DNA of 64,000 nt from the NCBI GenBank assembly GCA_004352715.1, contig SCFE01000035.1, positions 161,524-225,523 of the forward strand, written 5' to 3'. Origin of the DNA: Hofstenia miamia (Eukaryota; Xenacoelomorpha; Acoela). A program made the position numbers and the translations under genes. Below, one piece after another: positions 23,857-36,390 of the stretch. Within the stretch, counting starts at the first letter, position 1. Every line of letters starts with the position of its first letter. The notes beneath the pieces are model-generated. The model was not told the origin of the DNA. It ran no database searches and saw only the letters and a list, made by a program, of their open reading frames with translations.

Positions 23857-24674
23857 AGCAACTAATTTTTTTTCCAAGAACTTGACATGCTGCGTCATGA
23901 TGAGCTGATGAAAGCAAAATTACAGGTTTAGCTGGCTTTGGCACATATGATACCATTGTCAGATCACGCTGAAAACCAAAAAGGCTAGAATTCGTAGGTC
24001 GTAGTCTCGACGGTTGCATTTGAGGGGGCACTTCGCCCTTGTTTTTCCTAATAGTACTACAGTATGTCAAATCACGGTCGAGCAATGCGCGAGCAAGTCA
24101 TTGTCACCAGTAATGTGACGCCCTGAATTTGAAATGTACTCTGTTAATTCAAGAACCACACGTGTGCCTTGTCCGATGTCACGCTGATTTCCTCGCCTAC
24201 CTGTGTAAACTTGTAAATTACAGCAGCATGCGTTGCTTGAATCAGCAGCCACCCACACTTTCATCCCATACTTTGCACAACCTATTTCAAAGGCCTCGCG
24301 TGTCTGCCCATGCACCTCACGCAAGATGTCATGTCGACGATGCTGTCGCACGTTACCGTGTGGTTTTCGTTGCCATACCTCGTCCCCATTGCGCGAAATG
24401 AGTGGCTGATTGGCCAAAAGCTGTTGAACTGGACCCAGCTTATTTTCGTCGTCACTTTCTTCTGATTCGTCATTGGAAAGACCTTCGTCAAATTCTGATT
24501 CGGATTCGTCATCTTCTTCATCAATAGCAAAAACATCTCCCAGCAAATTTCGATTAGCAGTAATACTTGCGGCACGAGGTTGACGCAGCGTCAATGACGC
24601 TCCATATGTAGATGGCTAGATGACAATATAAAAAATGTTATCAATAAATATGAAAATGCTGACAGTAAAATGTG

Positions 24675-24708
<34 letters not shown>

Positions 24709-25199
24709 NNNNNNNNNNNNNNNNNNNNNNNNNNNNNNNNNACTGTAATACACTTTTTGAAAGAGTGTAGATATGTAGACATTAGGCTGAACTGGGAGCA
24801 TATATATATATACGCCTATATATATAAGCGATGAAATGAGCATTTCATGGCCAATACAAATAGAGAGCAATTATCATTCATTACAACATACACATTACAT
24901 AAATTATCAAACACTCGCATATGTGCTTATATATGTTTATATAGGCTGATGAAAAACTAAATATGGCGTTTTTCCGATTGGGGTCTCAGAGACCCCATCC
25001 CGTACTATTTGTCACAAAAACTTGTTTCATTAATGGCGGCCGCCATAATAGGTTATTTGTAATAAAATTCACAGGACAAAATTGTAATGTATAATACTTA
25101 AATGTCACACAGCGGCTTCCTACAAACATGATTAGTTTTTGTGCAGCACGGCTTTACATTCGTGTTGGAGTCTGATAGACCACATCCGTCGTTAGAGGG
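23857..25199 (-). mobile_element. Internally deleted piggyBac element with one TTAA terminus
   Basis: The transposase is read on the minus strand from a Met at 24594. It has an acidic N-terminal region rich in D, E and S (about residues 20-55). An abrupt jump to the catalytic core follows: KYGMKVWVAADS, LQVYTGRRGNQRD, GTRVVLELTEYI and GRHITGDNDLLA. After a frameshift near 24070 it continues as CSTIRKNKGEVPP, FGFQRDLTMVSYVP and ILLSSAHHD, stopping near 23857. The central few hundred residues between the acidic region and KYGMKVW are missing relative to family length, and so is the C-terminal cysteine-rich domain. Upstream, GTTAGAGGG abuts TTAA (25200-25203), forming a terminus. Palindromic GGGGTCTCAGAGACCCC at about 24980 fits a subterminal repeat. 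The far terminus was not found. A (TA)n tract with 33 Ns splits the leader. Confidence 0.8.
24675..24826. repeat. (TA)n tracts with a 33-N gap inside the piggyBac leader
   Basis: (TA)n runs into Ns at 24709-24741, and a second TA-rich patch with a short inverted structure lies at about 24800-24828. Confidence 0.85.
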
Positions 25200-25203
25200 T
25201 TAA

Positions 25204-25985
25204 GAATATCGTTTGCACTGAATAGAAAAATGTAAAAAACTTATAATTTTGAAGATTTCATTTTTTACCTTTTCAAAATAGAGTTTAAGGTATCTATGTT
25301 TGCAGCTTCTTAGTAAAATACAATAAAAATTGCGGAATATTATCGGTTGCAATTTTTGTGAATTTCATGAGTTTTTCTACTTAGGAAATTTTGAAGTAAA
25401 AGTCATAAACTCATTCCTCGTTACCTTCTAAGGAAGTTTGAAACATTAAATAGAAACAAAGTATTGCCGACATTGTCATTTTATATTGAAGTGGATGCAT
25501 CGTTTATGCAGCATGCAGCGTGAATGCAGAAACAATTTAAATGCAAATGTCTTGTCAATATTTAGTTAGCTGAAAGAGAATGGGAATTTAGTTCGTGTGT
25601 GCAAAGTGCATTTAGATAGATTAAAAAATGTGAAGTGGTAGTGATTACTTTGACATTGCTACAATTTAAGCAAAGGGATTTGTACTACATACTTCCATAA
25701 AACTTTACATCACTTATCTTCTAACACGTTGGGATCTAGTTTTCTTTATTTGTTTTGAAAATGACATTGCCTTAGAGTTTTGCGGGAGAACAATAGTCTG
25801 TTCAATCTCCCTCCTGCTCCCAGCAAAAAGTTTGCTCCCCTCCCACAAAACTCCCACAAAACCATGTAATAATATTGTAATAATTACTGTATTGACTACC
25901 TGTAAAAAAATTGCTAAGTAAAAAAAATTGTAAAATAAATCATATGAAAAGCAAGTAAGAAATTGCATGTAAAATATTATTTTTT
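25204..25985. other. No gene seen; region adjoining hAT fragment
   Basis: Mostly A+T-rich. At about 25770-25870 the minus strand repeats GGGAG/GGAGC-type words. These may belong to the 3' untranslated part of the neighbouring hAT element. Confidence 0.4.
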
Positions 25986-26240
25986 TATTACTAAAAGTTC
26001 ATTCAAATGCGCTGAGCGTCGATCGGCAATTGTAAGTCCAGCAGAACTAAACGCTCGTTCGCAAACTGCTTCTGGGGTTTATATCGCTAAGTACAATCCT
26101 GCCACCTGACAAGTTATATAAATTATGCAAAAAAATTTAAGATTTATTGTTCCAGTGATTTTAAAAAGTTGCTCCTGTTCCCGCAAGACTCTAAACTTGC
26201 TACTGCCAAGCTTCCAATAGTTTGACTTGCATTTCAGCCA
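25986..26240 (-). mobile_element. hAT transposase C-terminal (dimerisation) fragment
   Basis: The minus strand reads YWKLGSSKFRVLREQEQLFK near 26215-26160, then a decayed stretch, then TPEAVCERAFSSAGLTIADR and RSAHLNELLVI near 26085-25990. W+..S..FP.L…., then (S)..ERAFS.AG.I...RS.L, is the conserved C-terminal dimerisation region of hAT transposases (family knowledge). An in-frame stop and a spacer separate the two parts. The catalytic region upstream is not recognisable, so this is a relic. Confidence 0.75.
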
Positions 26241-26244
26241 TTGT

Positions 26245-27950
26245 TAGCCAATCCTGCTTCCAACTCTATTGTTATAGTGAGTAACTTTTTTACTGCAAAA
26301 ATTTACAAAAACTAGAAAATTCTGACCTTATTTTGACCTAAGGATAAAATTGAAAAAATTTCAAACTGAGTATGTTTTGCTTAGAACGTGTTATAAAGTA
26401 TTGCTTACAAATGCCACAAATGAATGTTTAAAGTTTTCAACAGAGAAACAGCGATCTTTTGCTTAAAGTTTGCAGGGCTGTAAACAAATTTATTCAAGAA
26501 TAACATTAGAACATCTAGTTTAACTTGAATGCAAATTTAGATAAGTATTTTCACAGACAATATAAAGATTTTACTAACTAAATAGTCGATTTTGACCGAA
26601 CGAATATTTTTGACAATATAATCATATTAAAAAATTACACAACTCGCGTTTTTCAGAGCTAAGCCAATTTTACAATATGTTTTTGACAGAAAAAAAGCAT
26701 TTTGACTTTATATACTTTTACGCCCCTAGTTATTATAGCAGAAATATTAACACCATCTGAAAAATATTATTCAACCCAGAAATAGTTTAGCTTAAGTCTA
26801 AATATAAAACGTTTTGTCGTCAAAACATGATTTTTTATTAATTAGCCGATGCGAAATGATTGATTATTGATTGCAAACCTAGCCTGGCCTTCCGGTACGT
26901 TGAGAAGCGAAGGCAGTCCCCCATGATGAGCATCGTGTAGGCAATACGTGTGATCAGATTAAAAGGAACTGCTATTTTCGGCAATTATAGGTGCTCGCAA
27001 AAGGAATAAAAATGGAGCAGCTCATTAAAAACTGTTGAGTATTTTTCATAAGCAATTAACTACTTGTAAATAAGTAGGTTTTTACATAAAGAATGACACG
27101 ATTATTTTTAAAAAGGAAAACGTGCTTGTTGTTGTTGTCATAACTGCTTTTTGATAAATTACTTGAGCATATGATTTGCGCAAATTGAACGTCTAACATA
27201 AGAAATTTCCGCAATTACATTGCAGTGAGACTAGTTTTTAAGCAACTATAAGCAAAACTAAGCACTACTAAAGTCAATCCATTTACAAGTATAACAACAT
27301 AAAAGAATTCGATTTCTAGTATATACTGTTTTTAATAGAATGTTTACAACTATTACTAATGACAGTAAAAATGATTTCTCTCTAGAACGAAATTCATAGT
27401 AAATAATAAAATCGATAATTGAAAATACATTAAAATGATAATTATAGGCTTCTCAATTAATTTTTCACACATTAATATATTTACTATTTATACTTAAGGC
27501 AAATTATCTCCATTCTTCAAGGTAAGTTATAACACTTCCACAGATGAGAAATTTAGCGATCTATTAACTATGCTTTGAACAAATAACAAATAAAGAAAAC
27601 AAATTTGGTTTTTAGAACGGTTAGACTTTTCGGAAGCCTTTCTTTTCTCCTTGAATTTTATTGTTAGATCTTGTGACAAGCAAAGAAGCATGTCTATGAA
27701 CGGATAATGGATTTTTTTACTAATTAAATGATGTTTAAGCCAACAACATTGAACAATCAATAGATTAATAAGTTTTCTAAATATACATTTAGAAAGTAAA
27801 ATATTAATATGTACTTTATGCGTTTAGTGAATCATTACTATAAACTTTTTTACAATCTAAGTACGGCTAACAGTATTGGAATCTTTAATGTCTGAGTAAA
27901 AAGATTCAATTTTAGTACCTATTTTATTTAATAGATGAATAGTCCAAACA
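26245..27950. other. No gene seen
   Basis: A+T-rich, stop-ridden sequence. A GC-richer patch at about 26880-26950 could not be read as protein or RNA gene. Confidence 0.45.
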
Positions 27951-28318
27951 AATATATATATAAACATCTGCATATATATATATATATATATATATATNNN
28001 NNNNNNNNNNNNNNNNNNNNNNNNNNNNNNNNNNNNNNNNNNNNNNNNNNNNNNNNNNNNNNNNNNNNNNNNNNNNNNNNNNNNNNNNNNNNNNNNNNNN
28101 NNNNNNNNNNNNNNNNNNNNNNNNNNNNNNNNNNNNNNNNNNNNNNNNNNNNNNNNNNNNNNNNNNNNNNNNNNNNNNNNNNNNNNNNNNNNNNNNNNNN
28201 NNNNNNNNNNNNNNNNNNNNNNNNNNNNNNNNNNNNNNNNNNNNNNNNNNNNNNNNNNNNNNNNNNNNNNNNNNNNNNNNNNNNNNNNNNNNNNNNNNNN
28301 NNNNNATATATATATATC
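27951..28318. repeat. (TA)n tracts around a 308-N gap
   Basis: TA repeats enter Ns at 27998 and leave them at 28305. The gap lies a few hundred bases upstream of the gypsy RT and may hide part of that element. Confidence 0.85.
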
Positions 28319-28599
28319 TTAGGGCTTAGAGATTTAAATGATTTTTTGATATATTAATTAACAGGGGCTTTAAGTACGACTGTTGCTGAAAACTCCAATA
28401 CTTTAAAAAACAATTTTGCACGTGATCAGAACTGTTATGGGGCATCAGTTATTTTTAAGAAGAAATACCTAACTGCAATCTTTAGATGCTCAGTTAGAGC
28501 ATTTTCCAGTACAGAAAACATTTTTTTGACAAATCAATAGGCAACCAAAAATACAGTACTCAATTTCAGGATATGTGATAATGTGAACTCCTTTACCAT

Positions 28600-31006
28600 T
28601 GTTCACCATTTAACACCAGGCTTCAAGAATTTTTCAATGGGAAATGCTATTTTAGATTTGTAGATTTATCCCATTGCTATTGCCACGTTCTTCTCACAAA
28701 ACAATCATCTTTACTATGCACATTTAATACACCCTTTGGTCTTTGTTGCTGGAACAGATTACCTTTTGGATTGGCATCAGCATCTGACAAGTCGCAAAGT
28801 ATGATCGATAAAGAATTCGAAAATATTCAGAATGTCATTTCTATGCATGACGACATTTATATTGCAACTGCTACGAAAGAAGAGCTTGTCGAAACACTCA
28901 AAGCAGTATTAAAACACGCATTGGAAAGAAATATCAAATTCAATAAACGAAAAATCCAGTTAATGAAAAGTACAGTTCTTAAAAGACTAAACAAAGATTT
29001 AAGTGATCAAGAAGTATGCAAAACCAAGTGAAAAGCAATCTCTACAAAGATTTCTGGGTATGATCAACTATCTATCTGAATTTATAACAAAGTACGCAGA
29101 AATATCTACTCCATTAAGACACTTTAAAAAGAACGGTTCACCTTTTTCATGTGACCAACAACAGGAGAGTGCCATTAATCGCTTAACGAACATCCAACGT
29201 CAGACCCAGTTTTAAGACATTTTGATAATACGCTCCCTGTAACCATACAAAGTGATGCATCAAAGTCAGGTATTGAAACATGTCTAATCCAGGAAAACAG
29301 ACCAGTAGCCTATGTAGCAAGATCAAGGACCAAGACAGAAGAAAATTACTCGCAAATAGAAATGGAATTGTTAGCTATTACTTATGCATGTACGCATTTC
29401 CATCAATACACGTACAGAAGACTTGTGAAAGATCTACCACAAACCGCTTGAGAGTTTGCAACACAAGCCATTACCAACATGTGCTCTGAGAGTTCAACGA
29501 CTTTTTGTAGTACTCCAAAAGTACTCGTCAATGCAAATTCAATATAAACCAGGAAAACTGATGTTTCTCGCTGACACGCAATCAAGATTTAAATTGCCGC
29601 CCAAAGAAACAAGCGATATTGAAGAAAATTTACAGATAGCAGTACATTCCATTAATACATCGGGAAATCTTAATCTCAAATTAATTCGCAAAGAATTGTC
29701 AAATGATTCCGATTCAATTAATGTGATGAGGTATATTAGAACAATATGGCCTAATCGAAAACTTTTTACCTCAAATGAACAGAAAAACTTGGAGAAAATT
29801 TATCGCGAGCTGCACATCAAAGACAACATCCTCACGTGTGGCTGCAGTGCTTATATACCAATACCGTGTCGCTAAACAAGCGATTGAAGCTGTGCATGGA
29901 GCACTCATGGTTATAATAAAAACGAAGAAGTTTGCAAGGCAGTTTGTATGGCGGCCGCGAATGTCTACTGATATAGAAAGTTTCGTAACGAATTGCTCGA
30001 CCTCCAAAATGCACCAAGATCAAAATCAGAAAGAGCCACTAATATCCAATAAAAGACTGCCACTTCCCCTTCATAAAATTGCGATTGATATTACAGAAGT
30101 TTCGCACAAAACATTTCTTTTATGTGTTGACTACCACTCTAGATATCTGCAAATTTATCGGATGCATGAAAAAAGTGCATGTGCAGTAATTGGAAAATTA
30201 AAAGACATCTTCTTACAACATGGAATTCCACATGAGATTGTCGAAGACAACAATCCCTTTGGCTCTGCTGAATTTAGGATTTTTGCACAAGGTCTAGATA
30301 TCATTGCATCATACAGTAGTCCTCGTTATCCAAAATCCAATGGAATGGCCGAGAGAGGAGGTAAGACATTCAAAAAAGGTTTTCAAGAAAAATCGTGACT
30401 ATAGAATGACAGTGATGGATTACAACAACACGGCTTTAACTTTCTGTGCATATTTTTTAGCCAGCGTTTACGTTGAAATGTACTTATGACAAGAAGTGCA
30501 CTCATACCAAAAGTAGTTTCGCACTCTGAATTTAAAAAAAACGAAAGAAAATATAGATCATCACAAGAAAAGTCTTACAATCAACAAACACGGAAATTAC
30601 AAGAACTAAGTCCCAAAGCAAGGGTTCGTGTTGTGTCATTAGGCAATGCAGTTGGAACAATGATTGGGAAGGCTAAAGCTCCCAGGTCTTACATGATACG
30701 GATAAATATTAGCATTATTCGAAGGAATAGATGCCATTAGATTCATTTGGGAAGACATGCTGAACTTTCAAAGCATGTCACCTATTTTAGTGACTTCGAC
30801 GATATACTTCTACAAACTGACAATCTCCCTACAGATAAGATAGCTGTAAAGAGAAAGATATTGAGGATGAAGCTCAAGAATATGCCAGTCCAAGCAATGA
30901 ATACAGGAGAGGACGACCCCAGCATATAAGAACACCACCCCAGTGTTTTGGATGCTGTATTGATTCTCGTCAAAGATTCAATTGACTCAAAAGTTGAAGG
31001 GAAGAA
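28600..31006 (+). mobile_element. Ty3/gypsy retrotransposon, 5'-truncated and frameshifted pol
   Basis: The reverse transcriptase is readable from about 28690: FNTPFGL, RLPFGLASASD and MHDDIYIA. The polymerase aspartates sit at 28849-28854, with M-H in place of the usual Y-V/A. The connection domain follows (SLQRFLGMINYLSEF, about 29040). RNase H reads TIQSDASKSGIE and YSQIEMELLAITYA (29245-29380). The integrase starts near 29775. Its HHCC knuckle is damaged: the last pair reads C-S-T-S where C-x-x-C is usual. The core keeps D (30087-30089), D (30246-30248) and E (30351-30353), with 34 residues between the last two, one fewer than usual. The tail reads NPMEW/NGMAER, then a C-terminal domain with KELQELSPKARVRV-like text. 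Several frameshifts and stops show it is dead. No gag was found; 5' sequence may lie in the N gap. Confidence 0.85.
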
Positions 31007-31105
31007 TGTTGTATTGGTAGAAATAATCATTACACTTTCAGGGAGTTCATGAGATCGGTGCTTGTCAACGTACCTGTTATTGATGTACATTTTATCTATA
31101 TATCT

Positions 31106-31137
<32 letters not shown>

Positions 31138-31265
31138 GTATTGTGTGTCTCTGCCATTCAGCAATGGCAGCATTAAATACAGAAACGCCCGAATATGTAC
31201 ATGTTGCAACCCTATAAATTTATCAATTGCAGAATGCAAGTTGGAACCCGCTAGGCCGGGAATGT
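31007..31265 (+). repeat. Probable 3' LTR of the gypsy element
   Basis: A purine run (TTGAAGGGAAGAA) ends at 31006 and is followed by TGTTGTATTGG, the expected order of polypurine tract then TG start for an LTR. The stretch includes a (TA)n at about 31096-31138, then CAGAAACGCCCGAATATG. Its right border near TAGACA (about 31265) is a guess, since no 5' LTR exists here for comparison. Confidence 0.45.
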
Positions 31266-31269
31266 AGAC

Positions 31270-32400
31270 AAAATAGACATTTTCAAAACCTCAATAAACC
31301 GAAAGAACTATTTAATGAAATATTTCAATTCGAATAAATTCTTTAGAATAATTAGAGATGCTTTGACCTTTTTAGAAGCATTTGTAATTTAAAAGAACTG
31401 ATTAATTGGGGTTATAATAATGCTAGTTGTCATCAAAAGTTTTAAGGAACATTATGTAATTAAAAATGCTTGTATTGCATATATACAAAGAGGTCATATC
31501 ACACATTGGCCGAATTTTCGCGATGTAATTATTCCAAACATTCAATTAAAAGTATTTAGTTTATAGTTTTAGTGCTTTTTATTAATAGCTAACCGAATTG
31601 ACAGCAACTAGTTGCAAATATAGTTAATCTTTGTTCTCAAATTCTAAAACCCACTAATTTTAGGAACTATATATAAAACTCTCAAAAATTTTAAAGCATA
31701 GAAAATCAAAAAATGCCAACATAAATCGTATTGATTCCGATTTTGGAAGTATAAAACTCCGCTAATTCGAATGGATAAGTTTGAACCTTAGTTTTAGAGG
31801 AATTTTTTTAGCGTTAGATGCCTACTAACACAAAGTTTAATGTGCAAGTGTAACATGCTTTGTGAAATGTAAAGCACCTTTGCAAAATGTAAAATATGCA
31901 GTCTCATTGATATTAACAATTTTTCATATACAGTATAATCCAGTTATAACGAGTTTCAAAAGACTGGTCAATTTGGATGTTTTTTTCGATGCTCGAAATA
32001 TTCACTATGTCATAGTTTATTGATTGATGGTGGTTTATTAAAAGTCACAATAATTTAATGGATTATTTGAATTATATATCTATCTTTGTTAAATTTTTGG
32101 CTGATCAAAGGAACTTTCACTATTTATCTCTTATTTAGTTTAATATTGGTATTTCTGTCGTACATCTTATATATGGTAGCAGTTATATATATAACTTAGC
32201 ATAGCGAGAAAAATAAGTCTAAATATAATTTCGAGTCGTATTTAGAAAAACTATAAAAATAACTATTCATCAACAGTTCAATGAATTTTTAAATAATAAT
32301 TATGATGAAACTCCAAATTGTAAAAAATATTTTTATTGCTTCTGCTCTCATTGTATTGCACGAATCATATTTACATAGCTATGTAGCTCTTTTGACGACA
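31270..32400. other. No gene seen
   Basis: A+T-rich, stop-ridden; no recognisable feature. Confidence 0.5.
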
Positions 32401-32401
32401 T

Positions 32402-32406
32402 AATAA

Positions 32407-32450
<44 letters not shown>

Positions 32451-32818
32451 CATGGAAAATCTGATGAAGATATAAAAGAACCTAAGAAAGACATATATTG
32501 GAAATTACAATTCATTGAAAATATAACAATTCATTTGAAAAATAAACTACGATCATTTAATACTATTTTAAAATTTACGAAGATTATTCCAATATTTCAA
32601 TCATTCAAAACACTAAATTTAATTCGCAATAAAGATCAAATAACAAAAGGATTGGCTTCATCATTAGTTTATAAATATACTTGTGATGATTGTAAGAAAT
32701 CTTACATCGGTGAAACCATCCGTCATTTTGATACGCGAATCAAAGAGCACATCAATAGCCATTTAACATCAGAAATTTTTAATCACATTCATAATATCAA
32801 NTATATATATTTATATAC

Positions 32819-32860
<42 letters not shown>
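32402..32860. repeat. (TA)n tracts on both sides of the Penelope-like fragment
   Basis: The runs lie at about 32408-32448 and 32802-32860; the second is interrupted by a short TTTATATACATTTA patch. Confidence 0.9.
32449..32800 (+). mobile_element. Penelope-like element fragment bracketed by (TA)n
   Basis: A single open frame reads DEDIKEPKKDIYWKLQFIEN, then FTKIIPIFQSFKTLN, then GLASSLVYKYTCDDCKKSYI and GETIRHFDTRIKEHINSHL. The layout (Y+L.FI......LK..L, a basic linker, V.YKY.C..C..SYIGET.RH....RI.EH) is that of the Penelope-like C-terminal part with its GIY-YIG-type domain (family knowledge). Unlike most relics here it has no stop for about 115 codons, so it may be younger. It is cut by a single N at 32801 and a long (TA)n. 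Another (TA)n (32408-32448) lies immediately before it. No RT is present. Confidence 0.8.
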
Positions 32861-32861
<1 letters not shown>

Positions 32862-33364
32862 TATCTATAGTAAATTGTATTTGTCTAAACATTTTTATAT
32901 AGTATTTTAAAAAAACTAAAGATTATAATAATATTGCCAAAACATTAAGCAACTACTTGCTAGTTCAAAAATAACCTGTATGTTTCAGATATTCTAAAAT
33001 TTATATCTAAAAATTTGAAAGAAATTAAAACAAATAATTTTATTTGAATGGTTATTCAAAACCTTTATCGAAAACCTATTTTTACAACGCCTTCATCCAT
33101 TATTATTTTGCGGCAATTGACTACTTCTGCAACATTGAAATTATGATTTGCATTTTTCATTAATCACTAGAACTTCATTAACTTAGATTTTAAAGATGAA
33201 TATTTTAAATATAAATACAATTTTAGAAATTCTTACTTGATTCGAAAGGCGTTGTAGCTAAAGATGCATTTAGTGAAAATATTTATTTTTAATATATATA
33301 TATATACTTAAATATATTAATTGCTTGTAATCGCGAATATTTTTATAATAAATAACTAGTTTTT
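32861..33364. other. No gene seen
   Basis: A+T-rich sequence without a recognisable feature; short TA run near 33293. Confidence 0.5.
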
Positions 33365-33365
33365 T

Positions 33366-34344
33366 CAGGCTTGCGTTGTGTGAGTGTTTTCACACAACAA
33401 CCAATGCAACTCAGCATCAAGCGTCTGATGTTACACACAACAAAACACTATAAATTTATAGATTACACAAAACGTATAATTTGCGAAAATTTGCTTCGAT
33501 GAGTATTAAGAAATGTAAATTGTTTTGTTTTCGTAAAATAGTAAATGAGAAAAGGTTGAAAGACCACCAAATGCGTATCATTTGTTGGTTATATCACTGC
33601 GAATACTGCAGTGCTAAAATTCATGAGGCATTATTAAGGCTATTTGATCAATAGCTAATGAACAGTGCAATTTTTTTCAGTTTGTGAAAATGTTCATAGC
33701 AAATAGCAAATTCAGATTTTTTGTTTGAAATGTAAAGATACGAGAATATACCAAATTCACAAGAAGTGATTTGAACCTAATATTTTTCAAGGTAATTTTA
33801 AAATCACATCTACTTTAATAATGTAACTATTCTGTCGTCTTATGGCAAATCACCTTATATGCAAATTTCAAATTTCAAGTTTGCTTCCCTATACAAAATA
33901 ACATATTATGGCAAATCAACTTACTGTACAGTACACGCAATTTCCAAAAATTTTTTTGCCAAAATACCGTAACTGCCATCAGTAAAATTTATTAAATTTT
34001 TAAGAAACCTAAACTACATGTAAGAAGGTATGCCATACACTTTTTGTAGATAAGGTGATTATTGCGTTTTGACGGCAGAATTGGGTTTTTACTTTCAATA
34101 TTTACGTCGCATAGGTATAAATATAATGGTAACTTATTTGTTAGATAGCTTGAAAATAAAGCCCTAGAATAAGAGTCACACTTTTTTAATCAAATGAAAT
34201 ATTGTAGTTTTTGTGAGGCCTGAATTTATGCCGCGAACAACACATTTTGTGAATACAACAATTTTATAATTCTGCACAACACGGCATGTTATGTTTTGTT
34301 AAGTTGTGTTTGTGTTTTGTACAAAATACATAACGGTAGGCCTG
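33366..34344. mobile_element. Non-autonomous hAT-like element, about 980 bp
   Basis: The left end CAGGCTTGCGTTGTGT (33366-33381) matches the inverted right end CAGGCCTACCGTTATGT (34344-34328) with a few differences. Flanks TAGTTTT (left) and TTAGTTTT (right) could be a slightly offset 7-8-bp target duplication. Just inside the left end is a 9-bp-stem hairpin, GTTGTGTGA/TCACACAAC. There is no coding capacity. The superfamily is inferred from termini only. Confidence 0.45.
33828..34085. mobile_element. TIR miniature element nested inside the preceding element
   Basis: ATTCTGTCGTCTTATGGCAA… at about 33828-33857 is the inverse of the sequence ending GACGGCAGAAT at about 34054-34085, over about 28 bp with a few mismatches. 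The motif TTATGGCAAATCA recurs once more at 33907. A 258-bp unit of this kind is a typical MITE. Confidence 0.5.
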
Positions 34345-36350
34345 TTAGTTTTAGACGATGTCAAAAATTTGTTCGTTATATCCGACCTCGTTGTAAGTGG
34401 ATTATTCTGCATTTCCATAAGAATTATTGAAACATACGTGTAAAAAGTACCACATTTAATTGTATTTCTAAGTATGTAAGAGTATAATTTAAATAAATAA
34501 ATTTGATAGGGAATATATATAATAAGGTCTTGATCTTGAATGCACTTATCACTTGACTTTAGTGTAGGTTATTGAATTTTGTTTCACAACCTCACATTCA
34601 GCTACAAGTGTTTTTTAACTTGACTTAGAAAAAATTTAATCAAAGAAAAACAATAACGTGGAAATTAATTAATTCATTGCGAGAATAGTGCGAAGCATTG
34701 GAGGTGCAAATTAATTGGTTTCGAATGTCATCACTAATTCTTCTGGTTGAAGTTTTCTTTTCTTTTAAGAGCCATCTGTCGCTACTACAAAAGGACATAA
34801 CGACATATTTAAAAATCCCTATTTTTAGAGGTTATTCAAAATTAATTATTAACAATGACTTCATGACATGTTTCGTCGTCTGCTCAATTTTATAAACTCA
34901 AGTATTTTCAAAATCGACAGCTTACATGGCATGCACAATTGTTGTTAAAAATGAATAGTTAATTACATTCTTCAAAAGTTTAACAATGCGTTTATATAAG
35001 ATGCTGTCTAATACTTTTACAAATAATTCAAATATCAGGATTACGAAAAAGATAGCATTGGATAGCTATTATTCAATGATGGAAACTAGCATACAAATGA
35101 TCTAACACTATTAATCAAATTGACAAGAGTATTAAGCAGATATCACTAGAATTGTAAATTTAGACTATAAATTGCAATATTAGTGTAGATAAGTAAACCT
35201 TTAAGCAAGACGTTTTTTCATGTTCAGGCCCATAGCCAGGATATTACAATGCATTAATTGGTATCAGACATCCAAATGCATGGAGTTATTGAACCCCACA
35301 ATTATCCTTTGATGTGTTAATGCCTTACTATGCAAGAATACACCTTTCATTAAAATTGCTTGTTCGGAACGTAGCAAAGCAATGATTTGGCTCAGGGGTG
35401 AATATTATCCTATAAGATTTCTTTAAAAAAAGATGTTTAAATGTATTCTTCGCTTAGACTAACAAAGAAAAAGAGCCTAAGTATCGAACATCCCTGCGAA
35501 TTACTCGTCCTTTTTACTTCCAAAAGACAAAAATAGTATGCGATTCTTTTGTTTGGCTATTTTTGTATATTTTCATAATGATACAGGCCCAGTACATGAA
35601 CGGCCACACACCGTCACACATTTTGCAAACGAATACCATTATGGATTTGCCTGATAAAATTTATTGAGATGTCTTGCGGGCTTGAGAAATATTGATTGCT
35701 GCAATGAAATTTGCATAAATATCTTAATATTTAGTGAGAATAAAAATGAGCATTATGGTTTTTCAAAATATCATTACCGTACTCATGAGAAATAACGAAA
35801 AATATATGAAATTTGATGACATTTCTTGAAAGCTGACTGATGTGATGTAGATTTTAAGCATTGTTTATAAGGCATCGTTCGTCCTTATACAGGTAGATTC
35901 AATTTCAAATTGACATAATGATAGAAGCTCGTCAATTCATGCCAAAATGCTTATTTTTCAATATTAGTTTTAAAAAACAATAATATATATATATAAATAT
36001 ATTAATATATATATACATATATTGAAATAATATATATATATATATATATATATATTAATATATATATTGTTGATAAATACTATATATGTATTTTTTTTCA
36101 TTGAAAAATGCATACTTCAACTTACATTTTTGCTAACATCTATTTGAAAATATTGCAAATCATTCAGAAATATTCAAAAAAATTATTTTCGTGTCTTCCA
36201 GCTACATACATTTACCATAATCATTGAAAATAATGAAATCAAAGATCGTGACATGAAAAGTTGCCTATAGTTTACTCAGCTCTGGTATATTATTTCGTGC
36301 AAAATATTTTTACTCGAATTTGCAATATCTATAAACACGTATGTGCTCGC
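34345..36350. other. No gene seen; TA tracts at about 35984-36067
   Basis: A+T-rich with no readable protein. AGGCCCATAGCCAGGATAT near 35230 resembles ends of common invertebrate repeats, but no partner was seen. Confidence 0.45.
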
Positions 36351-36355
36351 AAATG

Positions 36356-36356
<1 letters not shown>

Positions 36357-36390
<34 letters not shown>

